Shown here in pieces: positions 7,597-16,205 of a DNA stretch of 64,000 nucleotides. A program made the translations under genes and the position numbers. How positions within the stretch are numbered: position 1 is the stretch's first letter; every line of letters begins with the position of its first letter. Origin of the DNA: Nocardia sp. CC227C (lineage in GTDB: Bacteria; Actinomycetota; Actinomycetes; Mycobacteriales; Mycobacteriaceae). The notes beneath the pieces were generated by a model. The model searched no databases and had not been told where the DNA came from. It saw only the letters and a list, made by a program, of their open reading frames with translations. The DNA is taken from NCBI RefSeq assembly GCF_030767025.1, contig NZ_JASITE010000009.1, positions 62,001-126,000 on the forward strand. Reading direction: 5' to 3'.

Positions 7597-8594
7597 ACAC
7601 CGGTAGGGCACTCAGCGATGCATGGCGTAAATTTCGCGATCGTCTGTCGGCAGAGATCAGCAGAGGAGGTAAGGCTGCATCAGACATATCCCGAGCAGCC
7701 AGCAGCACCCCGACACGCGCCGCCGCTAATACACTCGAATCCAAAGACGATAAAATCGGAAAGTTGATCGCTGCGTCCGGGGAAGAGGGGAATAATCAGC
7801 TTGCCGCAGCGCCTGCCAGAAAGTCTCACTATCGACTCGGCGATGACGGACCGGCCCCCAACCTATCGGGTTCGTCACACTCAGACCGTAAGGCGAATAA
7901 GAAAATTCAGAAACAACTTATGGCTATAAAATCAACCACTGTATACGGTTTCGACGGCAGGGGCATTGACACGCGCACAGTTAAAGAAATAGCAAAAGCC
8001 TTCGAGGCATTTCATGAAAAGTATCCATACGCAACAATTCATAGCCTTGGCATAGACAATCCGCAGGGCCGCCGCGGCTTTGCGAGTTCACGTGAGTTAT
8101 TTATACCCAAAGGTCTCGTGGTCAAAAAGGATATACACGGTACCGCGATAAGAGTCAACAGGAACTACGCTGTCGACCGGGAATCCCTATTCGATAGGTA
8201 CAGAAGGGATGTACAGGAGGGGCAAACATCTCCGGGAGCCGAACGTGACCCGGTTTCACACGCTCTGTGGCATGAATTCGGTCACGCGATGAACAATGAA
8301 GGCTTCCGAGCGGCAGAAGATAAAGCACAAACCGCGTTGGTTGAGTACTACCAGGATATATATGGTAAAGGTGACGCCCCGACCGAAACGATGAAGGGTT
8401 TCCAGGAATGGCGCGCACAGTTGAGCGGGTACAGCTTCTGGAGGGAGGGGGAGTTCAGGTCGGGAGAGGCTGTGGCCGATGCGTTTGCCGATGTCGAGTT
8501 ACTAGGGTCGGCTGCCAGCGAGCCGGCGCACGTACTGCATAGACTAGCGGTCGACGAAGCAAGGTCGAGGTGGCAGGCGAGAGGATTGATATGA
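7593..8594 (+). CDS. Zincin-type metallopeptidase-domain protein, possible toxin
   Basis: A 333-residue protein. The zinc site is HEFGH (His227, Glu228, His231) in LWHEFGHAMN, with a possible third ligand at Glu292 in GEAVADAFAD. The N-terminal 120 residues are polar and low-complexity with no signal peptide. This layout, a variable leader and a C-terminal zincin domain, is common in polymorphic toxins. GTG 7593 has AGGA 7 bases upstream and overlaps the previous stop as GTGA, implying coupled translation; GTG 7533 is also in frame. From about 7780 to 8200 the gene is clearly richer in A and T than its neighbours, which suggests recent transfer. Its target is unknown. Confidence 0.55.
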   Translation: MNTGRALSDAWRKFRDRLSAEISRGGKAASDISRAASSTPTRAAANTLESKDDKIGKLIAASGEEGNNQLAAAPARKSHYRLGDDGPAPNLSGSSHSDRKANKKIQKQLMAIKSTTVYGFDGRGIDTRTVKEIAKAFEAFHEKYPYATIHSLGIDNPQGRRGFASSRELFIPKGLVVKKDIHGTAIRVNRNYAVDRESLFDRYRRDVQEGQTSPGAERDPVSHALWHEFGHAMNNEGFRAAEDKAQTALVEYYQDIYGKGDAPTETMKGFQEWRAQLSGYSFWREGEFRSGEAVADAFADVELLGSAASEPAHVLHRLAVDEARSRWQARGLI

Positions 8595-8695
8595 ACGTCA
8601 TGCCTCTAAATTGCGGAACCGATCAGCCTCGCCGGTCGCTTCAATCGTGCATAGTGTCGGCTGCGGTAACCGGGATCGGTTCTCGATACCGGGCT

Positions 8696-8770
8696 ATGAC
8701 CTACAACCAGTGGGAACTACTGGCCTTACTGCTGCCGAAATCCGACGGGCACGTTGTCAACTCCGGTTGA
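8696..8770 (+). mobile_element. IS5-type transposase N-terminal scrap
   Basis: The short frame reads MTYNQWELLALLLPKSDGHV and then stops. This matches the conserved start of IS5-family transposases (LTD.QWELL.PLLP...GR.GRP). Only about 24 codons remain, with no DDE domain or terminal repeats. Confidence 0.55.
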
Positions 8771-8929
8771 ATCGTGGATCTGGCACACTTTCCGTGACTC
8801 CGGTTGGTCGGATTACTCAGCCTGGGTCCACCGGTGAATGTGGCCGGGTGTCCGTTTGAAATGAAGGAAGTGCCCTCCGAACGGGGAAGATGCGAGTTGT
8901 CGAGGCTCGTACAGTCCCACCGGAAAGGC

Positions 8930-9013
8930 ATTTCGCAAGTGCGATTGTTGCATGCGCAGACCAGGTCGGCGGTCAGGTTCGACGACCCGAATCTCGTGTC
9001 GTGCGCTGGCTGA
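8930..9013 (+). mobile_element. IS1380-type transposase N-terminal scrap
   Basis: The frame reads HAQTRSAVRFDDPNLVSCAG and then a TGA at 9011-9013. This resembles the N-terminus of IS1380-family transposases (SHTRP.VSA.FDDPNLVS.AGL). The rest of the element is gone. With the IS5 scrap 160 bases upstream it forms a small mobile-element graveyard between the toxin-like genes and the ABC permease. Confidence 0.5.
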
Positions 9014-9209
9014 TGGTGCGCGAACGGCCTTGTCGCGGCCGCGTCGACCCCGGTATCGGCACCCGTGGCGATCGCGGCCCGCCTGCGTGGCGGTTCCGCC
9101 GGGTCGGCACGCGGTTCGCACGTGCTGCTGGCCGAAGCAATCAACACCGTCCGCGCCACCACCACGACCGGCGAGATCGTCGTGCGCGGGCGCGCTGCCC
9201 ACCGTCCTG

Positions 9210-9863
9210 GTGTTCGGCTGGCGGGCGCTGCTGCGGCTCAAACACATTCCCAGCCAGGCATTCGATGTCACCATGTTCCCGGTGATCCTGCTGGTCATGT
9301 TCACCTACCTGTTCGGCGGAGCCCTCACCGGCTCGACCCGGGTGTACCTGCAGTCGGTACTGCCCGGCCTGCTCGTGATGACGATCGTGATGACGACGCA
9401 GTCGACCGGGGTGGCACTCAATTCCGATATCACCAAGGGGATCTTCGACCGGTTCCGGTCGCTGCCGATCTGGCAGCCAGCCGCACTGGCCGGAGCGCTG
9501 CTCGCCGACCTCGGCCGTTACGCGATCAGCGCCACCGTCATCGTGGGTGTCGGCACGCTGCTGGGGTTCCGGACCGGCATCGGCCTGGTGATCAGCGCAC
9601 CCGAGTCGATGATGTTCCTCGGCATGATGGTCACGTTCCCGCTGACCTTCGTCAGCAATGTCTTCATCGACCCCGCCACCCTGCCCGGTTGGCTGGAAGG
9701 CTTCGTGAACGTCAACCCGATCACCCATCTGGTGACGGCGGTACGCGGGCTCATGCACGGGGACCCAGTGGGAACCGAGGTGGGTTGGGTGCTGCTGACC
9801 TGCGCCGTGCTCGTCGGGGTATGCGCGCCCGTCGCCATGCGGCTCTACCGCCGGGAGAGGTGA
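9210..9863 (+). CDS. ABC-2 type transporter permease (DrrB-like), disturbed 5' end
   Basis: From GTG 9210 the frame encodes 217 residues with about six hydrophobic segments. LVMFTYLFGGALTGS, then VLPGLLVMTIVMT, then KGIFDRFRSLPIW are typical of DrrB-type permeases for drug or lipid export. A family member is usually 240-280 residues. The missing N-terminus seems to lie in another frame (about 9065-9190, reading LLAEAINTVRATTTTGE), so a one-base frameshift near 9190 is likely. No ABC ATPase gene is adjacent. It could once have exported the product of the upstream cluster, but IS scraps separate them and the protein may not function. Confidence 0.65.
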   Translation: MFGWRALLRLKHIPSQAFDVTMFPVILLVMFTYLFGGALTGSTRVYLQSVLPGLLVMTIVMTTQSTGVALNSDITKGIFDRFRSLPIWQPAALAGALLADLGRYAISATVIVGVGTLLGFRTGIGLVISAPESMMFLGMMVTFPLTFVSNVFIDPATLPGWLEGFVNVNPITHLVTAVRGLMHGDPVGTEVGWVLLTCAVLVGVCAPVAMRLYRRER

Positions 9864-9893
9864 CACCGCCGGTCGCGGCCGTGTGAACGCCGG

Positions 9894-9922
9894 GCGGGGG
9901 CCGGGCAGCGCCCGGCCCCCGC
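9894..9922. terminator. Bidirectional terminator hairpin
   Basis: A perfect 13-bp GC stem (9894-9906 with 9910-9922) has a 3-base loop. It sits between the convergent permease and quinone oxidoreductase genes, where it can stop transcription from both sides. There is no clear U-tract, as is usual in actinobacteria. Confidence 0.7.
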
Positions 9923-9933
9923 TGGGTATCGGG

Positions 9934-10908
9934 CTACACGGTGATGACGGTCTTGCCCCGCGCGTGCCCGGCCCCCTGAGAGGCCAGTGCGTCGGCAGCC
10001 TCCGCGAGTGGGACAACGCGGTCTACGACGGGTGTGACCCGGCCGTCCTCGATGAGCCTGGTCAGGGTCGAGAGGTCGGCGGCGGTGGGCCTCGCCACCA
10101 GCACACGCATCGCCGGACCGCCGCGCAGGGACGCGAGCAGGACCCGCAGCAGGTAGGGCAGCGGCCCGAACACCGGACCACCCGGCATCCCCGTGGCGCA
10201 CACGTACACCCCGTCGGGCTCCAGGACCCGCCGGTACCCGGACATGGTGTGATTGCCGATCAGATCGAAGACGAGGTGGTAACGCCGCGGACCGCGGGTG
10301 AAGTCGACGCGGGTGTAGTCGATCACCTCATCGGCCCCGATGGACCGCACCAGGTCGAGATTGCGTGCCGAGCACACGCCCGTGACATGCGCGTCCAGGG
10401 ATTTGGCGATCTGGATCGCGAACGTGCCGACCCCACCCGACGCGCCGTTGACCAGCACCCGCTGCCCGGCGCGCACCGCACCGCGATCGTGAATCCCCTG
10501 CAGCGCCGTGATACCCGCCAGGGGAACGGCCGCCGCCGCCGCGAAATCGAGATTCGCCGGTTTGATCGCCACCGCATCCGCCGCGGCCACCGCGAACTCG
10601 CCGTAGGCCCCGCCCGGCAGTTCGCCGTACACCGCGTCACCGCGCTGGAACCGGGTGACATTCGGGCCTACCGCCTCGACGATTCCCGCGACATCCTTGC
10701 CCGGGACGCGATGTTTCGGCCGCACGAAGCCAAATCCGGGCCTGGCCACGTACGGGCGGCCGCGCAAGGTCAGCCAGTCCGCCGGATTCACCGACGAAGC
10801 GCGCACGCGCACCAGTACCTCGCCGATGCCCGGGGTCGGCCGTTCGATCTCGCGCAGTTCCAGAACCTCACTCGGACTGCCGTATTCGCGCTGAAATAGT
10901 GCCTGCAC
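9934..10908 (-). CDS. Quinone oxidoreductase-like MDR family dehydrogenase
   Basis: A 324-residue zinc-free medium-chain dehydrogenase. The N-terminal GroES-like half has VRVRASSVNPADW. The nucleotide site is VNGASGGVGTFAIQIAK, and it is followed by GADEVIDYTR. Relatives reduce quinones or enones with NADPH in the cytoplasm. GTG 10908 is chosen because the protein then begins MQALFQREYGSP, like the family; GTG 10923 is also in frame. The gene is divergent from a TetR regulator, and the gap between them holds inverted repeats, so it is probably that regulator's target. Confidence 0.85.
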   Translation of the reverse strand: MQALFQREYGSPSEVLELREIERPTPGIGEVLVRVRASSVNPADWLTLRGRPYVARPGFGFVRPKHRVPGKDVAGIVEAVGPNVTRFQRGDAVYGELPGGAYGEFAVAAADAVAIKPANLDFAAAAAVPLAGITALQGIHDRGAVRAGQRVLVNGASGGVGTFAIQIAKSLDAHVTGVCSARNLDLVRSIGADEVIDYTRVDFTRGPRRYHLVFDLIGNHTMSGYRRVLEPDGVYVCATGMPGGPVFGPLPYLLRVLLASLRGGPAMRVLVARPTAADLSTLTRLIEDGRVTPVVDRVVPLAEAADALASQGAGHARGKTVITV

Positions 10909-10926
10909 ACCGCACCGCCTCACTGC

Positions 10927-10959
10927 ACTTACAAAGTAAATATGTACGCCGTAAGTTAC
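10927..10959. promoter_or_regulatory. Inverted-repeat operator between quinone oxidoreductase and TetR genes
   Basis: TTAC-AAA-GTAA (10929-10939) and GTAAGTTAC (10951-10959) are two small palindromes. The outer arms ACTTAC (10927-10932) and GTAAGT (10951-10956) also pair. The site lies in the divergent promoter region, as expected for TetR binding. Confidence 0.6.
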
Positions 10960-11001
10960 GCTGTGGACCAGTAGCCGTCAACAAGGGGAAGGTGCCCGCC
11001 G

Positions 11002-11664
11002 GTGCCGAAGGCGCACAACGTGCGAACCGAACGTCGCACACCGCTCAACCGTGCTCGCGTACTCGACGCCGGTATCGCCCTGGCCGACACCGAGGGCGTC
11101 GATGCCCTGACCATGCGTCGCCTGGGCGGCACGCTCGGCGTGGAAGCCATGGCACTGTACAACCATGTCGCCAACAAGGAAGACCTGTTCGACGGCATGC
11201 TCGACAGGGTCGCCGAGGAGATCACGCTGCCCGACGTCGACCTCCCGTGGCGGGACTACGCGCGAGCGCGAGCGGTCTCCGCGCACACCACGTTGATGCG
11301 CCACCGCTGGGCGGCGGCCATGTGGACCGCACGGATCAGCTTGGGGCCGGCCCGAATGCGCTATATGGACGGGGCACTGCGCAGCCTGCGCGAGGCGGGA
11401 TTCCCCGCCGGTCTGCTCGATCTCACCTACCACGCCATCGAGAACCACATCGTCGGACATGCGTTGCAGGCGCAGGGGTTCCCGCTGGAGGCCGCCGAGA
11501 TGACGGCGATGGGCGAAGGATTCCTGCGCACCTTCCCGACCGACCGCTACCCGGACCTCGCCGCGCACATCCGTCATCACCTCGACCATCCGACCGGCGA
11601 CGACTTCGAGTTCGGGCTGGACCTGATACTCGACGGGTTGGAACGGATGCGCGCGGTGACCTGA
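11002..11664 (+). CDS. TetR/AcrR regulator with TetR-type C-terminal domain
   Basis: 220 residues. The N-terminal helix-turn-helix spans about residues 15-60 (ALTMRRLGGTLGVEAMALYNHVANKEDL). The LGVEAMALYNHV recognition region and the C-terminal domain resemble the tetracycline-repressor class. It starts at GTG 11002 and is divergent from the quinone oxidoreductase. The palindromes between them suggest it represses both that gene and itself until a small molecule binds. The ligand is not known. Confidence 0.85.
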   Translation: MPKAHNVRTERRTPLNRARVLDAGIALADTEGVDALTMRRLGGTLGVEAMALYNHVANKEDLFDGMLDRVAEEITLPDVDLPWRDYARARAVSAHTTLMRHRWAAAMWTARISLGPARMRYMDGALRSLREAGFPAGLLDLTYHAIENHIVGHALQAQGFPLEAAEMTAMGEGFLRTFPTDRYPDLAAHIRHHLDHPTGDDFEFGLDLILDGLERMRAVT

Positions 11665-11751
11665 CCGAGTCCCCGAACCCGCACTGATGCCCACCCGGGC
11701 GACCGGCGTGATCGCGAAATCCGCCTCCACGCGGTCACGCACCGCTGGCGT

Positions 11752-12594
11752 TCACGACGATCGTTGTCGCGACCAGTGCGGCTTCTCGGCGGTGACCAGG
11801 GCGTAGCCGAGGCGGCCGTCGGTGACGGCGTCGCGCGCGACGCGCAGATACCGACTGATCGCGGACCGGCTGATCCCCTGTTCGGCGAGGAGTGCGGGCG
11901 CGGTGATGCGGAGCAGGAACAGCCGCGCCTCGATGTGGTCGAGCATGGTGGAGATCGCGTGATCGTGGTCCTCGGTCGCCGTGATTCGCAGTCCGGCTCG
12001 GGTGAGCAGGTCGGCGTAGGCGGCTTCCGATCGGACGTCGGCGACACAGGCGATATGGGAGACGAGGTCGGTCAGCTCCGATGGCAGCCCGGGTGCTCAC
12101 ACCGTGACATCGGTGACGCCCACCCGGCCGCCGGTCCGCAGGACTCGGGCGAATTCCGTTGCGGCACGAGCCTTGTCAGGGAACAGGCACAACGCGCATT
12201 CGCACACGACAGCGTCGAATGCCGCGGCCGGGAAGGGGATCGCTTCCGCGTCGCCGCGCTGGAAACGCACCCGTTCCCCGAGGTCGGCGGCATCGGCGGC
12301 GGTCTCGGCTCTGGCCACGGCGGCTTCGGAGAGATCGATGCCGTCGATGGTCACCGCATAGGTAGCGGCCAGCAGCCGGGCGGTGGCGCCCGGCCCGCTG
12401 GCGACATCCAACACCCGATCCGCCGAGTGCAAGCCCAGCCGGTCCGCGAGTTTTCGGGTCAGTGCCGTGCCGCCTGGGTGGTAGGAGTCGCCGAGCAGCA
12501 GTGCCACCGCATCGCGCGAAGAGGCATCGACACAGCAGGTTTTGAACTCCGCGTCCGAGAGCGGTCCGAGCCAGGGATACGGCGGGGTGGTCAT
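11752..12594 (-). pseudogene. Class I SAM methyltransferase interrupted by an in-frame TGA
   Basis: The first 165 codons encode a class I methyltransferase. They include VLDVASGPGATARLLA (SAM-binding motif I), IDGIDLS (motif II) and GDAEAIPFPAAAFDAVVCE. The frame stops at a TGA (12097-12099) after GVGVTDVTV-like sequence, then continues open in the same frame for 114 codons. That continuation includes LPSELTDLVSHIACVAD and YADLLTRAGLRITATE, the expected C-terminal part of the same protein. A nonsense mutation is the simplest reading. It starts 9 bases after the Tes-like radical SAM gene on the same strand, and that gene is also broken. Confidence 0.7.
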
Positions 12595-12603
12595 AGCCGC
12601 TCG

Positions 12604-13791
12604 TCACGCGGCACGGCGCGGGTGCCGACGTTCGTGTCGTCCGGTGTCCTGCACCACGATCATGAACGCCCGATCGGCCAGCTCCCGAGCGGCCCGCGGC
12701 AGGTCGATGCCGCAGCCGCCCGGGCCACAGACGAGTTCGGAGGCGGCGCGGACGAGCTTCTCGTCGGTGCTCGGCGTTCCCACCGAAGCCGAAGCACTCC
12801 ACAGCTTCTCGAGCGCTTCCCGGATCTCGTAATCGGGCACGACACGATTGGACACATAGTCGAGGTAATCCTCCACCGCCAGCAACCGCGGGAGCGGGAC
12901 CACGGTGTAGTCGAAATCCCCCGGTGTGCCGTCGGTGATCAGGTAGGTGATCGACCGACACGTGGGAAAACAGCACGGCACCGGGAAGAAATCGGCCGGA
13001 GTGAACCACCGCGGCAACTGCTCCGCGATCGCGTTCACCACGTCCGGGTTCGTCATCCGCTGCAGCGGATCGAATTCGATGTGCCGCCCGGCGTGGGTGA
13101 CCGGCTGGAAGGCGACCGCGCGCACCGCCGGATGCGCCAATCCGAACTCCACGATCGCGCCGATCTCGTGCTCGTTGAGACCGCGTTCGATCGCGGCGGC
13201 CAGGGTGACGGTCAATCCGGCCGCGGCGCAATTGTCCAGGGCGCGTTGCTTGATCGCCCGCAGGTCCCGGCCCCGGATGCGCCGGTGCGTCTGCTCGTCG
13301 AAGCCGTCGAACTGCAGATAGATATTCACGACCTTGCCGCCGCGGCCATTGCGTTCGGCGAGCGCGGCCACGAAATCGCGGTCGGAGGCGAGCCGGATGC
13401 CATTGGTGTTGATGGTCACCGTGCGGATCGGGCTGGCCTGGGCCATATCGACGAATTCGAGCAGCCGCTTGTGAATGGTGGGTTCGCCGCCGGAGAACAT
13501 GACGACCTCGGGTTCGCCCTCGGCGGCGACGAAGACGTCGATCATGCGCTGACACTGCTCGACGGTGATGGAATACCCGTCGGGCTGGTGACCGGAGTCG
13601 GCGAAACAGATCGGGCAGTCCAGATTGCACCCGGTATTGACCTCGATCAAGCCCAGACAGGCGTGCTGCTTGTGATCCGGACACAGCCCGCAGTCCGACG
13701 GGCAGCCGTCTCGGATCTCGGTCTGAAACTCCAGCGGCAGCGTGCCCGGCTTGTTGAACCGGCTTCTGGGCCTGGGTGCTGGGCGCTCTGA
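12604..13791 (-). pseudogene. Tes-like radical SAM protein, 5' truncated
   Basis: The frame carries the radical SAM cluster motif CNLDCPICFA, FSGGEPTIH, and a second cysteine set DGCPSDCGLCPDHKQHAC. This arrangement is seen in tetraether synthase (Tes)-like radical SAM proteins. The recognisable homology begins only at RFNKPGTLPLEFQTEIRDG (about 13758). The in-frame TGA at 13792-13794 lies just upstream and no ATG, GTG or TTG precedes the homology. The whole N-terminal domain is therefore missing. A TTG at 13650 could start a protein of 348 residues but would drop the second cysteine set. Full-length relatives are thought to couple lipid chains. This copy is probably non-functional. Confidence 0.7.
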
Positions 13792-13860
13792 TCAGCACCG
13801 CGCCGCAACGCGCGTCTTCACCCGAATGAGGTGATCCCCGTCCCCGGGACGCGAAATAGC

Positions 13861-13992
13861 GTGGCGGACTACATCGAGAAGACCGCGGGAACCAATCCGG
13901 CCGCCCAGATCGCCGACGCCAAACAGCTGCTGGCTGACGGCACCATCACCCAACGGGAATTCGAACAGTTGAAGGCGAAAGCGCTGTCCTGA
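13861..13992 (+). CDS. SHOCT-domain micro-protein
   Basis: A 43-residue frame from GTG 13861 to TGA 13990-13992. Almost all of it is a SHOCT motif, QIADAKQLLADGTITQREFE followed by QLKAKAL. SHOCT is a short helical C-terminal module, usually attached to a membrane or oligomerising domain. Here it stands alone, so it may be the tail of a gene whose front was lost with the 5' end of the neighbouring radical SAM gene. It could also be a genuine micro-protein. Confidence 0.55.
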   Translation: MADYIEKTAGTNPAAQIADAKQLLADGTITQREFEQLKAKALS

Positions 13993-14051
13993 ACGGCTAT
14001 TCGGCCGATGCGGATGCCGATGCGCGGCCGCCGCGCCCGCCCGGCTGAGCG

Positions 14052-15023
14052 TCACCCGTCCGGTGTGGTCTCGGGGAGCAGCACCTCGGCGGCGGTCTTG
14101 TCCGAACGCAGACCCTTCCAGCTCGGCATGCGCAGGCGGTCGGTGAATTCGCGGTACTCGACGTCGCCGACGAGTACGGGCCGTACCCAGTGCCAGCGCC
14201 CGGACAGCGGCGGCACGGCGGCGAAAGGGCTTGCGGACAGCTCGATGTCGTCGAGGGCGGCGCGCAGCACGCGGCGTACCGCCTGGGTGAAGCCGGTGCC
14301 GACATTGCCGATGTAGACCAGGGTGCCGGTGGCGTCGTGAGCGCCGAGGACCAGTGAGCCGAAGGTGTGCTGGTGTCCGCCGCTGCCCGGGGTCCAGCCG
14401 CAGACGATCACCTCGGTGCTGCGGCGCAGCGGTGTCTTGATCCAGGCGGGCGAGCGACGGCCCGGCAGATAGGGGGAGTCGACGCGTTTGGAGACGATGC
14501 CCTCCAGCCGGTGGTCCCGCGCGACCGCGAGCAGTTTGCCCGCTCCCACCCCGAGCCAGTGCGGTGGTGCGGAAAGTGGTGCGGTGAGGTGTAATTCGGC
14601 CAACAGTCGGCGGCGCTCCAGATAGGGCAGCGCGGTGACGTCGCGGGCGGCGACGGCGAGGACGTCGAAGGCGAACAGCTGGACCGGCACCTCCGCCACC
14701 AGTTGCTCCCCCGGCCGGGCGACGTGCATACGGCGTTGCAGGCGGCCGAAGGAGGGCGCGCCGTCGGCGTCGGCGGCGATCACCTCGGCGTCGAGTACCA
14801 GGGCCCGGTCCCCCGCCAGGGCGCGCAGCGCGGCCACGAGTTCCGGGTACGACCCGCCGACATCCCTGCCGTTGCGGCTGTACAGCCGGCACTCCCCCGC
14901 CGCGCACACCGCCATGATGCGAGCGCCGTCCCATTTCATCTCCACCGCCCACCCCTCCGCATCCGGCGGCGGTCCCGCCACCGCCAGCATGGGCGCGGGC
15001 ACCTGCCGGAATGGTGCGGCCAC
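14052..15023 (-). CDS. ATP-dependent DNA ligase (LigC-like)
   Basis: 323 residues. Lys30 in the nucleotidyltransferase motif EMKWDGAR is the AMP-accepting residue. The later motifs are LVLDAEVIA (motif III), LEGIVSKRVDSPY (motif IV region) and AWIKTPLRR (motif V). A C-terminal OB-fold follows (VYIGNVGTGF and WVRPVLVGDVEYREFT). The size fits LigC or the ligase domain of LigD; no polymerase or nuclease domain is attached. It would seal nicks in DNA repair. It starts at GTG 15023 and stands alone. Confidence 0.9.
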   Translation of the reverse strand: MAAPFRQVPAPMLAVAGPPPDAEGWAVEMKWDGARIMAVCAAGECRLYSRNGRDVGGSYPELVAALRALAGDRALVLDAEVIAADADGAPSFGRLQRRMHVARPGEQLVAEVPVQLFAFDVLAVAARDVTALPYLERRRLLAELHLTAPLSAPPHWLGVGAGKLLAVARDHRLEGIVSKRVDSPYLPGRRSPAWIKTPLRRSTEVIVCGWTPGSGGHQHTFGSLVLGAHDATGTLVYIGNVGTGFTQAVRRVLRAALDDIELSASPFAAVPPLSGRWHWVRPVLVGDVEYREFTDRLRMPSWKGLRSDKTAAEVLLPETTPDG

Positions 15024-15185
15024 CGAGTGCCGCTACCCGGGTAGGAAACCAGGCGAAGGGGACATGCCTCGGAGTTTGCCCTAAGATTGCCAGCCTGCCG
15101 ACGAGGCTCGCCGAGAGCGTCGCCGCCCGTAGCCAGGCGCACGTCCGCCGCCGGGCATTCGACAGGTCACCGACGCCGTGCGGAC

Positions 15186-15374
15186 TCAGCGCGCCGAGAT
15201 GCCGTTCTCCCGGATCACCTCGAGCACCTCGTCGTAGCCGAGGTCGGCGGTCACCACGATGGACTCGGAAGCGTTGTCCCGGTTCACCGAATGCACCGAG
15301 TTCATCCCGAGCAGCGCGTCTTCGGCGATATCCACTTCGCGCGCGTAATCGGGGAGCTGGTAGGTGTAGGCCAT
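15186..15374 (-). CDS. Small protein resembling a heavy-metal-associated domain without CxxC
   Basis: 62 residues from ATG 15374, which has AGAGGGG upstream. The pattern VNRDNASESIVVTADLGYDE then VLEVIRENGI has the beta-strand/helix ending of metal-binding (HMA-like) domains. The CxxC metal site is absent, so metal binding is unlikely. The function is unknown. Confidence 0.55.
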   Translation of the reverse strand: MAYTYQLPDYAREVDIAEDALLGMNSVHSVNRDNASESIVVTADLGYDEVLEVIRENGISAR

Positions 15375-15532
15375 GGCGGCCACCCCTCTCGAATACAGGA
15401 CAGTGTCGCCGGTCGGGTAGCCGCCCGTACACGCACCAAACCGCCTCGCGCGTCAAGGAACACGCGCGGCGTGTCGCGAAAACCGCCGCTCATACCCCGT
15501 TTGAGTGGCGGCGTAGCGGGAATAGCCGCGGT

Positions 15533-15961
15533 ATGTTGACCATCATCGGGCTCATCGCCCTCCTCGGCGCCGTGGCCGTGGGCGTTGCCGGTGTCCGGGA
15601 GAACAGCGGCGAAAACAACACGCTCTCCAACAGTTTCACGGTTTTCGGCCAGAACTACGACCTGTCCTCCGGGGCGGTGTTCGGCTACGGCATGCTCGTC
15701 GGCGCCATCGGCGCGTGCGGGCTCATCCTGCTCCTGACGGCGGTGTGGACGGCATCGCGGCGCGGCAGCGCCGCACGGCGCGAACTCCGCGAGTCGAAGC
15801 GCGAAATCGCGGCTGACCGTAAGGAATCGACCGCTCCACCGGGCGCGACCGCGTCGGCTCCCGCCGCGCGCTCCGCCCCGGATTCCACCCCCACCTGGTC
15901 GTTCAATCGGTTCCTGCACCGCCCGACGACCGGCAAACCGACCTCGCCCGTATCGAAATAG
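15533..15961 (+). CDS. Small membrane protein with charged cytoplasmic tail
   Basis: 142 residues from ATG 15533. An N-terminal hydrophobic segment (LTIIGLIALLGAVAVGVAGV) and a second at about residues 43-68 (GMLVGAIGACGLILLLTAVW) flank a short polar loop. A basic, Pro/Ala-rich tail follows. No domain is recognised. It is followed 9 bases later by a DUF6131-like micro-protein, and the two may be co-transcribed. Envelope localisation is inferred from the hydrophobic segments. Confidence 0.65.
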   Translation: MLTIIGLIALLGAVAVGVAGVRENSGENNTLSNSFTVFGQNYDLSSGAVFGYGMLVGAIGACGLILLLTAVWTASRRGSAARRELRESKREIAADRKESTAPPGATASAPAARSAPDSTPTWSFNRFLHRPTTGKPTSPVSK

Positions 15962-15970
15962 GACCCGATC

Positions 15971-16069
15971 ATGATCATTCTCGGCATCATTCTCGCCGTC
16001 ATCGGCGTGGTGCTCGCACTCCTCGGCTCCGCCGGCCGCGCCATCGGCGGCCGCAGGCACTACTACTAG
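15971..16069 (+). CDS. DUF6131-like micro-protein
   Basis: 32 residues: MIILGIILAVIGVVLALLGS, then AGRAIGGRRHYY. A single membrane helix ends in the GGRRHYY tail characteristic of the DUF6131 family found in mycobacteria and Nocardia. It is shorter than typical members of about 50 residues, which have two hydrophobic stretches. The function is unknown. Confidence 0.7.
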   Translation: MIILGIILAVIGVVLALLGSAGRAIGGRRHYY

Positions 16070-16205
16070 CCGCAGGCACTACAGCTAGGCGCGCGGTGCG
16101 CATGGCCGCCGTCCGCACCCGCGGGCGGCGGCCTCGCCGTATCGGTAGCGCCCGCGCGCCGCCGCACCGGGCAGCGCGCCGAGCGGCCGTACTACCGTGG
16201 CGCTC

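Noticed and set aside
12097..12099. In-frame TGA as a selenocysteine codon
   Set aside because: No selenocysteine insertion hairpin was seen, and the position is not a known catalytic cysteine. A nonsense mutation is simpler.
11764..13791. Plus-strand open frame of 675 codons
   Set aside because: It lies opposite the methyltransferase and radical SAM remnants, whose peptides have recognisable motifs. The plus frame is a GC-driven shadow.
12176..13798. Minus-strand frame of 540 codons
   Set aside because: Wrong frame relative to the radical SAM and methyltransferase motifs. The Arg/Pro/Gly-rich composition is typical of a shadow.
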